Assembly (NCBI RefSeq): GCF_964355755.1
Contig: NC_092670.1
Location: 27,391,795 to 27,455,794, forward strand
Source: Antedon mediterranea
Lineage: Eukaryota; Echinodermata; Crinoidea; Comatulida; Antedonidae
Length of the DNA: 64,000 nt
Reading direction: 5' to 3'
Within the stretch, counting starts at the first letter, position 1. Each line of letters begins with the position of its first letter. The notes beneath the pieces are model-generated. The model did no database searches, was not told the DNA's origin, and was given only the letters and a program-made list of their open reading frames with translations. The translations under genes were made by a program, and so were the position numbers. Below are positions 33,388 through 45,908 of this stretch, one piece after another.

Positions 33388-35548
33388 CACACTCACGTCA
33401 TATTGCGAATTTTGGACAAAAAGTGTTTTGAGAGCGCTTTTGATTTAAACATTAGCGCGAGCCTATCTTTACCGCTGAGAATTGAATTGAGAAACCCGAA
33501 GACTTCACGCGAGCGAGACGAACTGACTAAGAACATTATTACTATAGATTTTCACTTCATACACGCTTATTATTGAACAATAGTTAGTATAAATAACTGC
33601 TAGTTAATTAGAGACATTCGATGTTACTAAGAATACTAAAGAAATTACTTATAATACAAATTTAAAAGATTTATAACGATTCTAGTTTAGGTAACATTCG
33701 CCCATTAACAATGAAAACAAACAAATCCTGCGTAGGAAATCGCGGAACTCTAAAAAGTTTGTTTTAATATCACGCTAAAATTGTTTCAGAATTTTTAAAT
33801 ACATATTTGTAAATATTATGTTAAATTTCAATATCTTTACTTTTAATCCTCAAAAAATCAAAATGTTGATATTTTTTAAAAGAATTTTATGATCATTTGA
33901 AATCGGGTATATTTACTATCGATCGCGCTCCACCGGTGCCCGAGTAGGTGTGTACGCGTCGCTTTTGCAGGCTCTATTCCCAGTAGCGAGTTTCGGTCGC
34001 GCTAACATAAGCAAATGTTTTCTACATTTACATGCATTAGGGGTAAATTATGTTTAATTGTTTTTACCGCATAACAAAATTCCCAAATTTATTTCTTTTC
34101 TTGCCTAACCGTTTCTGTCACCCTAAAATCAAATACTTTAACTGCATAATTTTAAGCGACAATAACATACAAATAGGCCTACTATAATGTGATCACTTCT
34201 GCGCAATACTTTAAAGTTGTTGTATACAATTGTTTTAAGAATATAAATAAAAACACACAGAAACTAATAAAATGGCAACTAATTGAAAAGTCAAACTCAT
34301 TTATTTCATCAATTAAATATTTGAAAAAAATCATATCAAGTAAGGTACTGTGTGTAGGCCTTAAATATGATTACTGTATTTTTTAGTTTTAATTTGTATA
34401 ATGGCCTAGGCCTAATAATATAGTACAACATGTTTATTTCTAAAGGCAAGAATAACAAACAGCTTTATTTATTTACCTTCAATATTAAATCTATGAGAAA
34501 CCTCAATTATGAGAATCATTTAAATTTCTGTCACCGTACATTTCATTATAATGAAAACCTTTAATTTAAAAGACATTTAATTAATAAGAGCTGGTCAAAT
34601 TTTTTTGAATGTCAACATGCTGTCCATAAATGGCCGCTTTCAAGTGATGCAAATGTTTTCTGGAGTCAGATCCTATTAAAAATATAGAAATATAAAAAGT
34701 ATGTTAATTTAAATATGTATTTGAAAGATGGGCTAGAGGTATACTGCATGATAAATTAGGCTGAAAAACCTAGCATGTGGTCCTAGGCCTACTACAAGGC
34801 CTAGCTTAATGTTTTAAATCCCATAAAACGTTTGAATTTAATACAAATCAAGTACAAAATCTAATTTATATAGAGTTGTAAAGTGTGGTACATTCAGTAC
34901 ATTAATTAAAATAAATGAGAATGGGGCCTAATATTAATAAATAAACATGTAAAAAAATTGGCCTAAACGACTACGTGTGTATCTTATACGCATTGATTAA
35001 CACGCAGTACGAGTTGGACCATCAAGGCTAGGCCCAGCTTCGCACAAACCACCGTTATACATGTGATTTGTTTACCTATTTCAATCGCCATTTAAAAAAT
35101 ACCTGAAAATATCAACATGCCCATTTTTTGTCAAACGAATATTTACATTACATAGTAACTTTTTATTTAGTCACTCGTTTACTAAAAAATTGAGGAATTT
35201 TTTTATGGTCTCGTAAAAATGTACAATATTATTATTGATAAAAACCGTATAAAATCTAACAAAAAGAAGAGCAAATTCAATGATTACCTGACACGATCAT
35301 AACTGCTATCCTGTTCCAAAAACCAAGTCACATGCTTCTTCAACCCTTGCTTTAATTATTCTCATGAATTATTCATAAGGAACTATAATTTAAGGCTTTC
35401 AATTGGTTAAAAGAGTTTAACCCCTATTAAAATTTTAAATTCACATCATTTCCGGGTGATGTTGTCGCGCTTCGATGAATCTCAGAAATCACAAATGACC
35501 GCTAGAGGGCTCACTACTTTTTGTCTAGTCTAAATGAATGTGATCCTT
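33388..35548. other. Unassigned 2.2-kb block between LTR and satellite
   Basis: It carries no convincing ORF; the 65-codon frame at 34189-34386 is AT-rich with no motif. The extremes show a weak inverted resemblance: CACACTCA ... GACAAAAAGT at the left, and CACATTCA ... GACAAAAAGT on the complement of the right end. A degenerate TIR element is therefore possible. The satellite resumes at 35549 with ATATGAAATGAATAATAAATC. TAGGCCTA-type words recur inside. Confidence 0.45.
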
Positions 35549-36395
35549 ACATATGAAATGAATAATAAATCAATGAAAAATAATGCCATGCAACTTTGTT
35601 TCTGATTTAAAAAAAGTTCACTTGTTTAGGCCTGACATTTTCAAACCTCAAAATATCTCACTTTCAAAAACAATATTTATTTTCAATTAAAAAAAAAAGA
35701 AACAAAATATCCGTAGAGGTTCGAACCCACTAGTGAGAGCACTCAAACTTGAGTATTATCCGTTACGCCACAAACCAGTAGATGACTGAAGAGCTGATAA
35801 TACTCTATTTATATGAAATAAATAATAAATCAATGAAAAACAATGCCATGCAACTTTGTTTCTGATTTAAAAAAAAGTCCACTTGTTTAGGCCTGATATT
35901 TACAACCCTCAAAATATCTCACTTTCAAAAACAATATTTATTTTCAATTAAAAAAAAAAATCCCTAGAGGTTCGAATCGACTACTGAGAGCACTCAAACC
36001 TGAGCATTATCCGTTACGCCCCAAACCAGTAGATGACTGAGGAGCTGATAATAGTCTATTTATATGAAATGAATGATCAATCAATAAAAAAAAAAAGGCC
36101 ATGCAACTTTGTTTCTGATTTTAAAAGAGGTCCACTTGTTTAGGCCAGACATTTACAACCCTAAAAATATCTCATTTTCAAAAACAATATTTATTTTCAT
36201 TTAAAAAAAAAAAGCAATATCCCTAGAGGTTGGAACCCGCTACTGAGAGCACTCAAACCTGGGTATTACCCGTTACGCCACAAACCAGTAGATAACTGAA
36301 GAGCTGATAATAGTCTATTTATATGAAATTAATGACCAATCAATGAAAAATAATGCCATGCAACTTTGTTTCTGATTTTAAAAAAGGTTCATTTG
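35549..36395 (-). repeat. ~260-bp tRNA-like satellite array, last block
   Basis: About 3.2 monomers of the first satellite. The last is cut after AAAAAAGGTTCATTTG, directly joined to the 88-bp satellite with no intervening sequence. Confidence 0.88.
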
Positions 36396-38439
36396 ATAAT
36401 AGCTTCAAATCGCATTTGGAGACATTTTAGACCATTTTGTGATTTTCGAAAAAACTTGTTAACATAATAACACAAAAGTGCTTAGAATAGCTTCAATTCA
36501 CATTTGGAGACGTTTTACACCATTTTGTGATTTTCGAAAAAAATTGTTAACATAAAAACACCAAAGTGCTTAGAATAGCTTCAAATCGCATTTGGAGACG
36601 TTTTAGACCATTTTGTGATTTTCGAAAAAACTTGTTACCATAAAAACACAAATGTGCTTAGAATAGCTTAAAATCGCATTTGGAGACGTTTTAGACCATT
36701 TTGTGATTTTCGAAATAACTTGTTAACATAAAAACACCAAAGTGCTAAGAATAGCTTGAAATCGCATTTGGAGACATTTTAGACCATTTTGTGATTTTCG
36801 AAAAAACTCGTTGACATAAAAACACCAAAGTGCTTAGAATTGCTTCAAATCATATTTGGAGACGTTTTAGACCATTTTGTGATTTTCTAAAAAAGTTGTT
36901 AACATAAAAACATCAAAGTGCTTAAAATCACATTAGAAACCGTTTTAGACCATTTTGAGCATTTCGATTAAACTTTTCACACAAAAACATCAAAGAGCAC
37001 AAAATAGCTTAATATCGTATTTAAAAACGTTTTTGACCATTTTGAGCATTTCGACAAAAATTATTCACACAAAACAGCAAAGTATACAGAATAGCTTTAA
37101 ATCGCATTTGGAGACGTTTTAGACCATTTTGTGATTTTCGAAATAACTTGTTAACATAAAAACACCAAAGTGCTAAGAATAGCTTGAAATCGCATTTGGA
37201 GACATTTTAGACCATTTTGTGATTTTCGAAAAAAACTCGTTAACATAAAAACACCAAAGTGCTTAGAATAGCCTAAAATCGCATTTGGAGACGGTTTATA
37301 CCATTTTGTGATTTTCGAAAAAACTTGTTAACATAAAAACACCAAAGTGCTTAGAATAGCTTCAAATCGCATTTGGAGACGTTTTAGACCATTTAGTGAT
37401 TTTCGAAATAACTTGTTAACATAAAACACCAAAGTGCTAAGAAGAGCTTGAAATCGCATTTGGAGACATTTTAGACCATTTTGTGATTTTCGAAAAAACT
37501 CGTTACCATAAAAACACCAAAGTGCTTAGAATTGCTTCAAATAGCATTTGGAGACGTTTTAGACCATTTTGTGATTTTCTAAAAAAGTTGTTAACATAAA
37601 AACATCAAAGTGCTTAAAATCACATTAGAAACCGTTTTAGACCATTTTGAGCATTTCGATAAAACTTTTCACACAAAAACATCAAAGAGCACAAAATAGC
37701 TTAATATAGTATTTAAATACGTTTTTGACCATTTTGAGCATTTCGACAAAAATTATTCACACAAAACACCAAAGTGCTAAGAATAGCTTAAAATCGCATT
37801 TGGAGACATTTTAGACCTTTTTGTGATTTTCGAAAAAACTTGTTAACATAAAAACACCAAAGTGCTTAGAATAGCTTCAAATCGCATTTGGAGACGTTTT
37901 AGACCATCTTGTGATTTTCGAAAAAACTTGTTAACATAAAAACACAAAAGTGCTTAGAATAGCTTCAAATCGCATTTGGAGACGTTTTACACCATTTTGT
38001 GATTTTCGAAAAAACTTGTTAACATAAAAACACAAAAGTGGTTAGAATAGCTTCAAATCGCATTTTGAGACATTTTAGACCCTTTTGTGATTTTCGAAAA
38101 AACTTGGTTACACAAAAACACCAAAGTGCTTAAAATAGCTTCAAATCGCATTTGGAGCAGTTTTAGACCATTTTGTGATTTTCTAAAAAAGTTGTTAACA
38201 TAAAAACATCAAAGTGCTTAAAATCACATTAGAAACCGTTTTAGACCATTTTGAGCATTTCGATAAAACTTTTCACACAAAAACATCAAAGAGAACAAAA
38301 TAGCTTAATATAGTATTTAAAAACGTTTTTGACCATTTTGAGCATTTCGACAAAAATTATTCACACAAAAAAGCAAAGTGTACAGAATAGCTTCAAATCG
38401 CATTTGGAGACGTTTTAGACCATTTTGTGATTTTCGAAA

Positions 38440-40680
38440 AAAATTTGTTAACATAAAAACACCAAAGTGCTAAGAATAACTTAAAATCGCATTTGGAGAC
38501 ATTTTAGACCTTTTTGTGATTTTCGAAAAAACTTGTTAACATAAAAACACCAAAGTGCTTAGAATAGGTTCAAATCGCATTTGGAGACGTTTTAGACCAT
38601 CTTGTGATTTTCGAAAAAACTTTTTAACATAAAAACACAAAAGTGCTTAGAATAGCTTCAAATCGCATTTGGAGACGTTTTACACCATTTTGTGATTTTC
38701 GAAAAAACTTGTTAACATAAAAACACAAAAGTGGTTAGAATAGCTTCAAATGGCATTTTGAGACATTTTAGACCCTTTTGTGATTTTCGAAAAAACTTGG
38801 TTACACAAAAACACCAAAGTGCTTAAAATAGCTTCAAATCGCATTTGGAGCAGTTTTAGACCATTTTGTGATTTTCGAAAAAACTTGTTACCATAAAAAC
38901 ACCAAAGTGCTTAGAATAGCTTAAAATCGCATTTGGAGACGTTTTAGACCATCTTGTGATTTTAACATAAAAACATCAAAGTGCTTAGAATAGCTTCAAA
39001 TCGCATTTGGAGACGTTTTAGACCATTTTGTGATTTTCGAAAAAAACTTGTTAACATAAAAACATCAAAGTGCTTAAAATCACATTAAAAACCGTTTTAG
39101 ACCATTTTGAGCATTTCGCTAAAACTTTTCACACAAAAACATCGAAGAGCACAAAATAGCTTAATATCGTATTTAAAAACGTTTTTGACCATTTTGAGCA
39201 TTTCGACAAAAAATTTTCACACAAAACAGCAAAGTGTACAGAATAGCTTCAAATCGCATTTGGAGACGTTTTATACCATTTTGTGATTTTCGAAAAAACT
39301 TGCTAACATAAAAACACCAAAGTGCTTAGAATAGCTTCAAATCGCATTTGGAGACGTTTTAGACCATTTTGTGATTTTCGAAATAACTTGTTAACATAAA
39401 ACACCAAAGTGCTAAGAATAGCTTGAAATCGCATTTGGAGACATTTTAGACCATTTTGTGATATTCGAAAAAACTCGTTACCATAAAAACACCAAAGTGC
39501 TTAGAATTGCTTCAAATCGTATTTGGAGACGTTTTAGACCATTTTGTGATTTTCGAAAAAAACTTGTTAACATAAAAACATCAAAGTGCTAAGAATAACT
39601 TCAAATCGCATTTGGAGACATTTTAGACCTTTTTGTGATTTTCGAAAAAACTTGTTAACATAAAAACACCAAAGTGCTTAGAATAGGTTCAAATCGCATT
39701 TGGAGACGTTTTAGACCATCTTGTGATTTTCGAAAAAACTTTTTAACATAAAAACACAAAAGTGCTTAGAATAGCTTCAAATCGCATTTGGAGACGTTTT
39801 ACACCATTTTGTGATTTTCGAAAAAACTTGTTAACATAAAAACACAAAAGTGGTTAGAATAGCTTCAAATGGCATTTTGAGACATTTTAGACCCTTTTGT
39901 GATTTTCGAAAAAACTTGGTTACACAAAAACACCAAAGTGCTTAAAATAGCTTCAAATCGCATTTGGAGCAGTTTTAGACCATTTTGTGATTTTCGAAAA
40001 AACTTGTTACCATAAAAACACCAAAGTGCTTAGAATAGCTTAAAATTGCATTTGGAGACGTTTTAAACCATCTTGTGATTTTAACATAAAAACATCAAAG
40101 TGCTTAGAATAGCTTCAAATCGCATTTGGAGACGTTTTAGACCATTTTGTGATTTTCGAAAAAAACTTGTTAACATAAAAACATCAAAGTGCTTAAAATC
40201 ACATTAAAAACCGTTTTAGACCATTTTGAGCATTTCGCTAAAACTTTTCACACAAAAACATCGAAGAGCACAAAATAGCTTAATATCGTATTTAAAAACG
40301 TTTTTGACCATTTTGAGCATTTCGACAAAAAATTTTCACACAAAACAGCAAAGTGTACAGAATAGCTTCAAATCGCATTTGGAGACGTTTTATACCATTT
40401 TGTGATTTTCGAAAAAACTTGCTAACATAAAAAAACCAAAGTGCTTAGAATAGCTTCAAATCGCATTTGGAGACGTTTTAGACCATTTTGTGATTTTCGA
40501 AATAACTTGTTAACATAAAACACCAAAGTGCTAAGAATAGCTTGAAATCGCATTTGGAGACATTTTACACCATTTTGTGATATTCGAAAAAACTCGTTAC
40601 CATAAAAACACCAAAGTGCTTAGAATTGCTTCAAATCGTATTTGGAGACGTTTTAGACCATTTTGTGATTTTCGAAAAAA
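38440..40680. repeat. 1119-bp higher-order repeat, two copies
   Basis: Variant words recur at a constant offset of 1119. The GAATAGGTTCAAATCGC monomer is near 38563 and 39682. TTTCGCTAAAACTTTTC is near 39115 and 40234. The CAAATCGTATTTGGAG monomer is near 39510 and 40629. Confidence 0.8.
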
Positions 40681-42890
40681 ACTTGTTAACATAAAAACAT
40701 CAAAGTGCTTAAAATCACATTAAAAACCGTTTTAGACCATTTTGAGCATTTCGATAAAACTTTTCACACAAAAACATCAAAGAGCAGAAAATAGCTTCAA
40801 ATCGCATTTGGAGACGTTTTAGACCATTTTGTGATTTTCGAAATAACTTGTTAACATAAAACACCAAAGTGCTAAGAATAGCTTGAAATCGCATTTGGAG
40901 ACATTTTAGACCATTTTGTGATTTTCGAAAAAACTCGTTACCATAAAAACACTAAAATCGCATTTGGAGACGTTTTAGACCATCTTGTGATTTTAACATA
41001 AAAACATCAAAGTGCTTAGAATAGCTTCAAATCGCATTTGGAGACGTTTTAGACCATTTTGTGATTTTCGAAAAAAACTTGTTAACATAAAAACATCAAA
41101 GTGCTTAAAATCACATTAAAAACCGTTTTAGACCATTTTGAGCATTTCGCTAAAACTTTTCACACAAAAACATCGAAGAGCACAAAATAGCTTAATATCG
41201 TATTTAAAAACGTTTTTGACCATTTTGAGCATTTCGACAAAAAATTTTCACACAAAACAGCAAAGTGTACAGAATAGCTTCAAATCGCATTTGGAGACGT
41301 TTTATACCATTTTGTGATTTTCGAAAAAACTTGCTAACATAAAAACACCAAAGTGCTTAGAATAGCTTCAAATCGCATTTGGAGACGTTTTAGACCATTT
41401 TGTGATTTTCGAAATAACTTGTTAACATAAAACACCAAAGTGCTAAGAATAGCTTGAAATCGCATTTGGAGACATTTTAGACCATTTTGTGATATTCGAA
41501 AAAACTCGTTACCATAAAAACACCAAAGTGCTTAGAATTGCTTCAAATCGTATTTGGAGACGTTTTAGACCATTTTGTGATTTTCGAAAAAAACTTGTTA
41601 ACATAAAAACATCAAAGTGCTTAAAATCACATTAAAAACCGTTTTAGACCATTTTGAGCATTTCGATAAAACTTTTCACACAAAAACATCAAAGAGCAGA
41701 AAATAGCTTCAAATCGCATTTGGAGACGTTTTAGACCATTTTGTGATTTTCGAAATAACTTGTTAACATAAAACACCAAAGTGCTAAGAATAGCTTGAAA
41801 TCGCATTTGGAGACATTTTAGACCATTTTGTGATTTTCGAAAAAACTCGTTACCATAAAAACACTAAAATCGCATTTGGAGACGTTTTAGACCATCTTGT
41901 GATTTTAACATAAAAACATCAAAGTGCTTAGAATAGCTTCAAATCGCATTTGGAGACGTTTTAGACCATTTTGTGATTTTCGAAAAAAACTTGTTAACAT
42001 AAAAACATCAAAGTGCTTAAAATCACATTAAAAACCGTTTTAGACCATTTTGAGCATTTCGCTAAAACTTTTCACACAAAAACATCGAAGAGCACAAAAT
42101 AGCTTAATATCGTATTTAAAAACGTTTTTGACCATTTTGAGCATTTCGACAAAAAATTTTCACACAAAACAGCAAAGTGTACAGAATAGCTTCAAATCGC
42201 ATTTGGAGACGTTTTATACCATTTTGTGATTTTCGAAAAAACTTGCTAACATAAAAACACCAAAGTGCTTAGAATAGCTTCAAATCGCATTTGGAGACGT
42301 TTTAGACCATTTTGTGATTTTCAAAATAACTTGTTAACATAAAACACCAAAGTGCTAAGAATAGCTTGAAATCGCATTTGGAGACATTTTAGACCATTTT
42401 GTGATATTCGAAAAAACTCGTTACCATAAAAACACCAAAGTGCTTAGAATTGCTTCAAATCGTATTTGGAGACGTTTTAGACCATTTTGTGATTTTCGAA
42501 AAAAACTTGTTAACATAAAAACATCAAAGTGCTTAAAATCACATTAAAAACCGTTTTAGACCATTTTGAGCATTTCGATAAAACTTTTCACACAAAAACA
42601 TCAAAGAGCAGAAAATAGCTTCAAATCGCATTTGGAGACGTTTTAGACCATTTTGTGATTTTCGAAATAACTTGTTAACATAAAACACCAAAGTGCTAAG
42701 AATAGCTTGAAATCGCATTTGGAGACATTTTAGACCATTTTGTGATTTTCGAAAAAACTCGTTACCATAAAAACACTAAAATCGCATTTGGAGACGTTTT
42801 AGACCATCTTGTGATTTTAACATAAAAACATCAAAGTGCTTAGAATAGCTTCAAATCGCATTTGGAGACGTTTTAGACCATTTTGTGATT
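40070..42890. repeat. 912-bp higher-order repeat, about three near-identical copies
   Basis: TTTCGCTAAAACTTTTC recurs at exact 912-bp steps near 40234, 41146 and 42058. The truncated monomer ACACTAAAATCGC recurs near 40949, 41861 and 42773. A unit has about ten monomers, two shortened by internal deletion. Near identity across 2.8 kb indicates recent amplification. Confidence 0.85.
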
Positions 42891-44780
42891 TTCGAAAAAA
42901 CTTGTTAACATAAAAACACCAATGTGCTTAGAATAGCTTCAAATCGCATTTGGAGACGTTTTAGACCATTTTGTGATTTTCGAAAAAACTTGTTAACATA
43001 AAAACACCAAAGTGCTTATAAAAGCTTCAAATCGCATTTGGAGACATTTTAGACCATTTTGTGATTTTCGAAAAAACTTTTTAACATAAAAACACCAAAG
43101 TGCTTAGAATAGCTTCAAATCACATTTGGAGACGTTTTAGACCATTTTGTGATTTTCGAAAAAACTTGTTAACATTAAAACACCAAAGTGCTTAGAATAG
43201 CTTCAAATCGCATTTGGAGACGTTTTAGACCATTTTGTGATTTTCGAAAAAAACTTGTTAACATAAAAACACCAAACTGCTTAGAATAGCTTAAAATAGC
43301 ATTTGGAGACGTTTTAGACCATTTTGTGATTTTCGAAAAAACTTATTAACATAAAAACACCAAAGTGCTAAGAATAGCTTCAAATCGCATTTGGAGACAT
43401 TTTAGACCTTTTTGTGATTTTCGAAAAAACTTGTTAACATAAAAACACCAAAGTGCTTAGAATAGCTTCAAATCGCATTTGGAGACGTTTTAGACCATCT
43501 TGTGATTTTCGAAAAAACTTGTTACCATAAAAACACAAAAGTGCTTAGAATAGCTTCAAATCGCAATTGGAGACGTTTTACACCATTTTGTGATTTTCGA
43601 AAAAACTTGTTAACATAAAAACACCAAAGTGCTAAGAATAGCTTCAAATCGCATTTGGAGACGTTTTAGACCATTTTGTGATTTTCGAAAAAACTTGTTA
43701 ACATAAAAACACCAAATTGCTTAGAATAGCTTAAAATCGCATTTGGAGACGTTTTATACCATTTTGTGATTTTCGAAAAAACTTGTTAACATAAAAACAC
43801 CAAATTGCTTAGAATAGCTTAAAATAGCATTTGGAGACGTTTTAGACCATTTTGTGATTTTCGAAAAAACTTGTTAACATAAAAACACCAAAGTGCTTAG
43901 AATAGCTTCAAATCGCAATTGGAGACGTTTTACACCATTTTGTGATTTTCGAAAAAACTTGTTAACATAAAAACACCAAAGTGCTAAGATTAGCTTCAAA
44001 TCGCATTTGGAGACGTTTTAGACCATTTTGTGATTTTCGAAAAAACTTGTTAACATAAAAACACCAAATTGCTTAGAATAGCTTAAAATAGCATTTGGAG
44101 ACGTTTAAGACCATTTTGTGATTTTCGAAAAAACTTATTAACATAAAAACACCAAAGTGCTAAGAATAGCTTCAAATCGCATTTGGAGACATTTTAGACC
44201 TTTTTGTGATTTTCGAAAAAACTTGTTAACATAAAAACACCAAAGTGCTTAGAATAGCTTCAAATCGCATTTGGAGACGTTTTAGACCATTTTGTGATTT
44301 TCGATAAAACTTGTTAACATAAAAACACCAAATTGCTTAGAATAGCTTAAAATCGCATTTGGAGACGTTTTATACCATTTTGTGATTTTCGAAAAAACTT
44401 GTTAACATAAAAACACCAAAGTGCTTAGAATAGCTTCAAATCGCATTTGGAGACGTTTTAGACCATTTTGTGATTTTCGAAATAACTTGTTAACATAAAA
44501 ACACCAAAGTGCTAAGAATAGCTTGAAATCGCATTTGGAGACGTTTTAGACCATTTTGTGATTTTCGAAAAAAACTCGTTACCATAAAAACACCAATGTG
44601 CTTAGAATTGCTTCAAATCGCATTTGGAGACGTTTTAGACCATTTTGTGATTTTCTAAAAAAGTTGTTAACATAAAAACATCAAAGTGCTTAAAATCACA
44701 TTAGAAACCGTTTTAGACCATTTTGAGCATTTCGATAAAACTTTTCACACAAAAACATCAAAGAGCACAAAATAGCTTAA

Positions 44781-45908
44781 AATGGACCTGAAATGGATTT
44801 TCGATTTTTTTCATTTTAGAATGATGTTTTGGGGGCTATTAGGTGTTGTTAGAATGTATATTGTTACAAAATATAAATTGGCCCTTTTGGGGAAAGCCCC
44901 ATTTGAAAATCAAAAAATTTCGCGGGTGACGTCACTTTGCGAATATATTCCTATCCCTCCAATGGACAATTTGCAGTTTTTTGGCTATAGCTCTTGAAAT
45001 CTATTGAGTATTTTCTAAAAAATGCTTGTGCATTTGCAGAAGCGTATTTAGAATTTGTTTAGATAAAATTATTACCGTATAAACGGTTATTCATCGAGTA
45101 AATGACGATTTAAAATCTTAAAATCAACGGTTTTTTTCTGGCAATACCGAAGTTGGCCTGGCAACGTTGTCCGGGATACAGCTCCGTGCGCAATGATGCG
45201 TATCCATATTTTCCGTTCGTGTATTTTGTATATCGTTCGTAATTTATACTGCTAAAATGTGTTGGTTTCTTTAGTTTTTAGTTTAGCAGAATTAAATTAG
45301 TAATATGAGATGATAATTTATTTGTCACGAATCAGGCAGTTCGAAAACGAATTTTATTCATATTTTACTTTGGCTTGACAATGAGCGCAGCAAGTTGTTG
45401 ATATCGCTTAGGTCCTTGCATGCACATGAAACGGAGCCTCGCCGCATGATGTGGGTGGTGGATCGACTCCGCGCGCTGGATTGGGAGCCTAGGCCTAGTA
45501 AAGGTTTGGGAGGTAGGCCTTCTAAGTTCGGGTTTTATAACAAACGAAGTACATTTAGGGACCTATATTTCAACAACATTAGATATTGAATAAATTAGTA
45601 TTAGTGTCAACGCTTCGCGTATCTTTCCAGGCCGTCAATCATTCACTCACTATCGGGCGGCATACACGCTCTCGATATCATCGTGTGTATATGTGACGTC
45701 GTGAATATAGAGGCTTCCGACGGCCGTTGAAATAGAATATTGCAATGGCATTAGTAATTTTCGCTAATTTACCATGGTATCTTAAAATTTCGTTTTTACT
45801 CAAAATAATATACATTTTGTTTTTATTTGTATGGGTTTGTGTTAATTTGATACATTTAAATAACATGTGTGAATTTCTTGAAAATCGAAATTCCATTTCA
45901 GGTCCATT
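44781..45908. mobile_element. TTAA-target non-autonomous DNA transposon (Kolobok- or piggyBac-like)
   Basis: The ends are AATGGACCTGAAATGGA and its complement TCCATTTCAGGTCCATT. The inverted match continues inward, with one mismatch, through TTTCGATTTT, about 28 bp in total. TTAA flanks both sides (44777-44780 and 45909-45912), and deleting the insert with one TTAA restores the satellite word AGCTTAATATAG found in other monomers. The 1128-bp interior encodes no transposase; a 71-codon frame beginning in the left TIR is incidental. The TTAA target is shared by piggyBac and Kolobok. The termini lack the CCC start usual for piggyBac, so Kolobok is slightly favoured. This is inference. Confidence 0.82.

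Larger units (their letters stand above)
36396..44776. repeat. 88-bp satellite array, first block
   Basis: About 95 monomers. The typical unit is AATAGCTTCAAATCGCATTT, GGAGACGTTTTAGACCATTT, TGTGATTTTCGAAAAAACTT, GTTAACATAAAAACACCAAA, GTGCTTAG. It contains the palindrome TTTTCGAAAA and usually a GTTAAC site. Two divergent monomers recur together: one with ACATTAGAAACCGTTTTAG and AGCATTTCGATAAAACTT, the other with AATATCGTATTTAAAAACG and TCGACAAAAATTATTCACAC. They mark higher-order units. No promoter-like or coding signal was seen. Confidence 0.93.

Noticed and set aside
36396-44776. CRISPR-like array
   Set aside because: The repeats are contiguous 88-bp monomers without unique spacers, in a eukaryotic context.
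44782-44997. 71-codon ORF starting in the TTAA element TIR
   Set aside because: It begins inside the terminal repeat, has no recognisable domain, and the interior looks non-coding.
45678-45896. 72-codon minus-strand ORF
   Set aside because: Overlaps the right TIR of the non-autonomous element; no motif, AT-rich.
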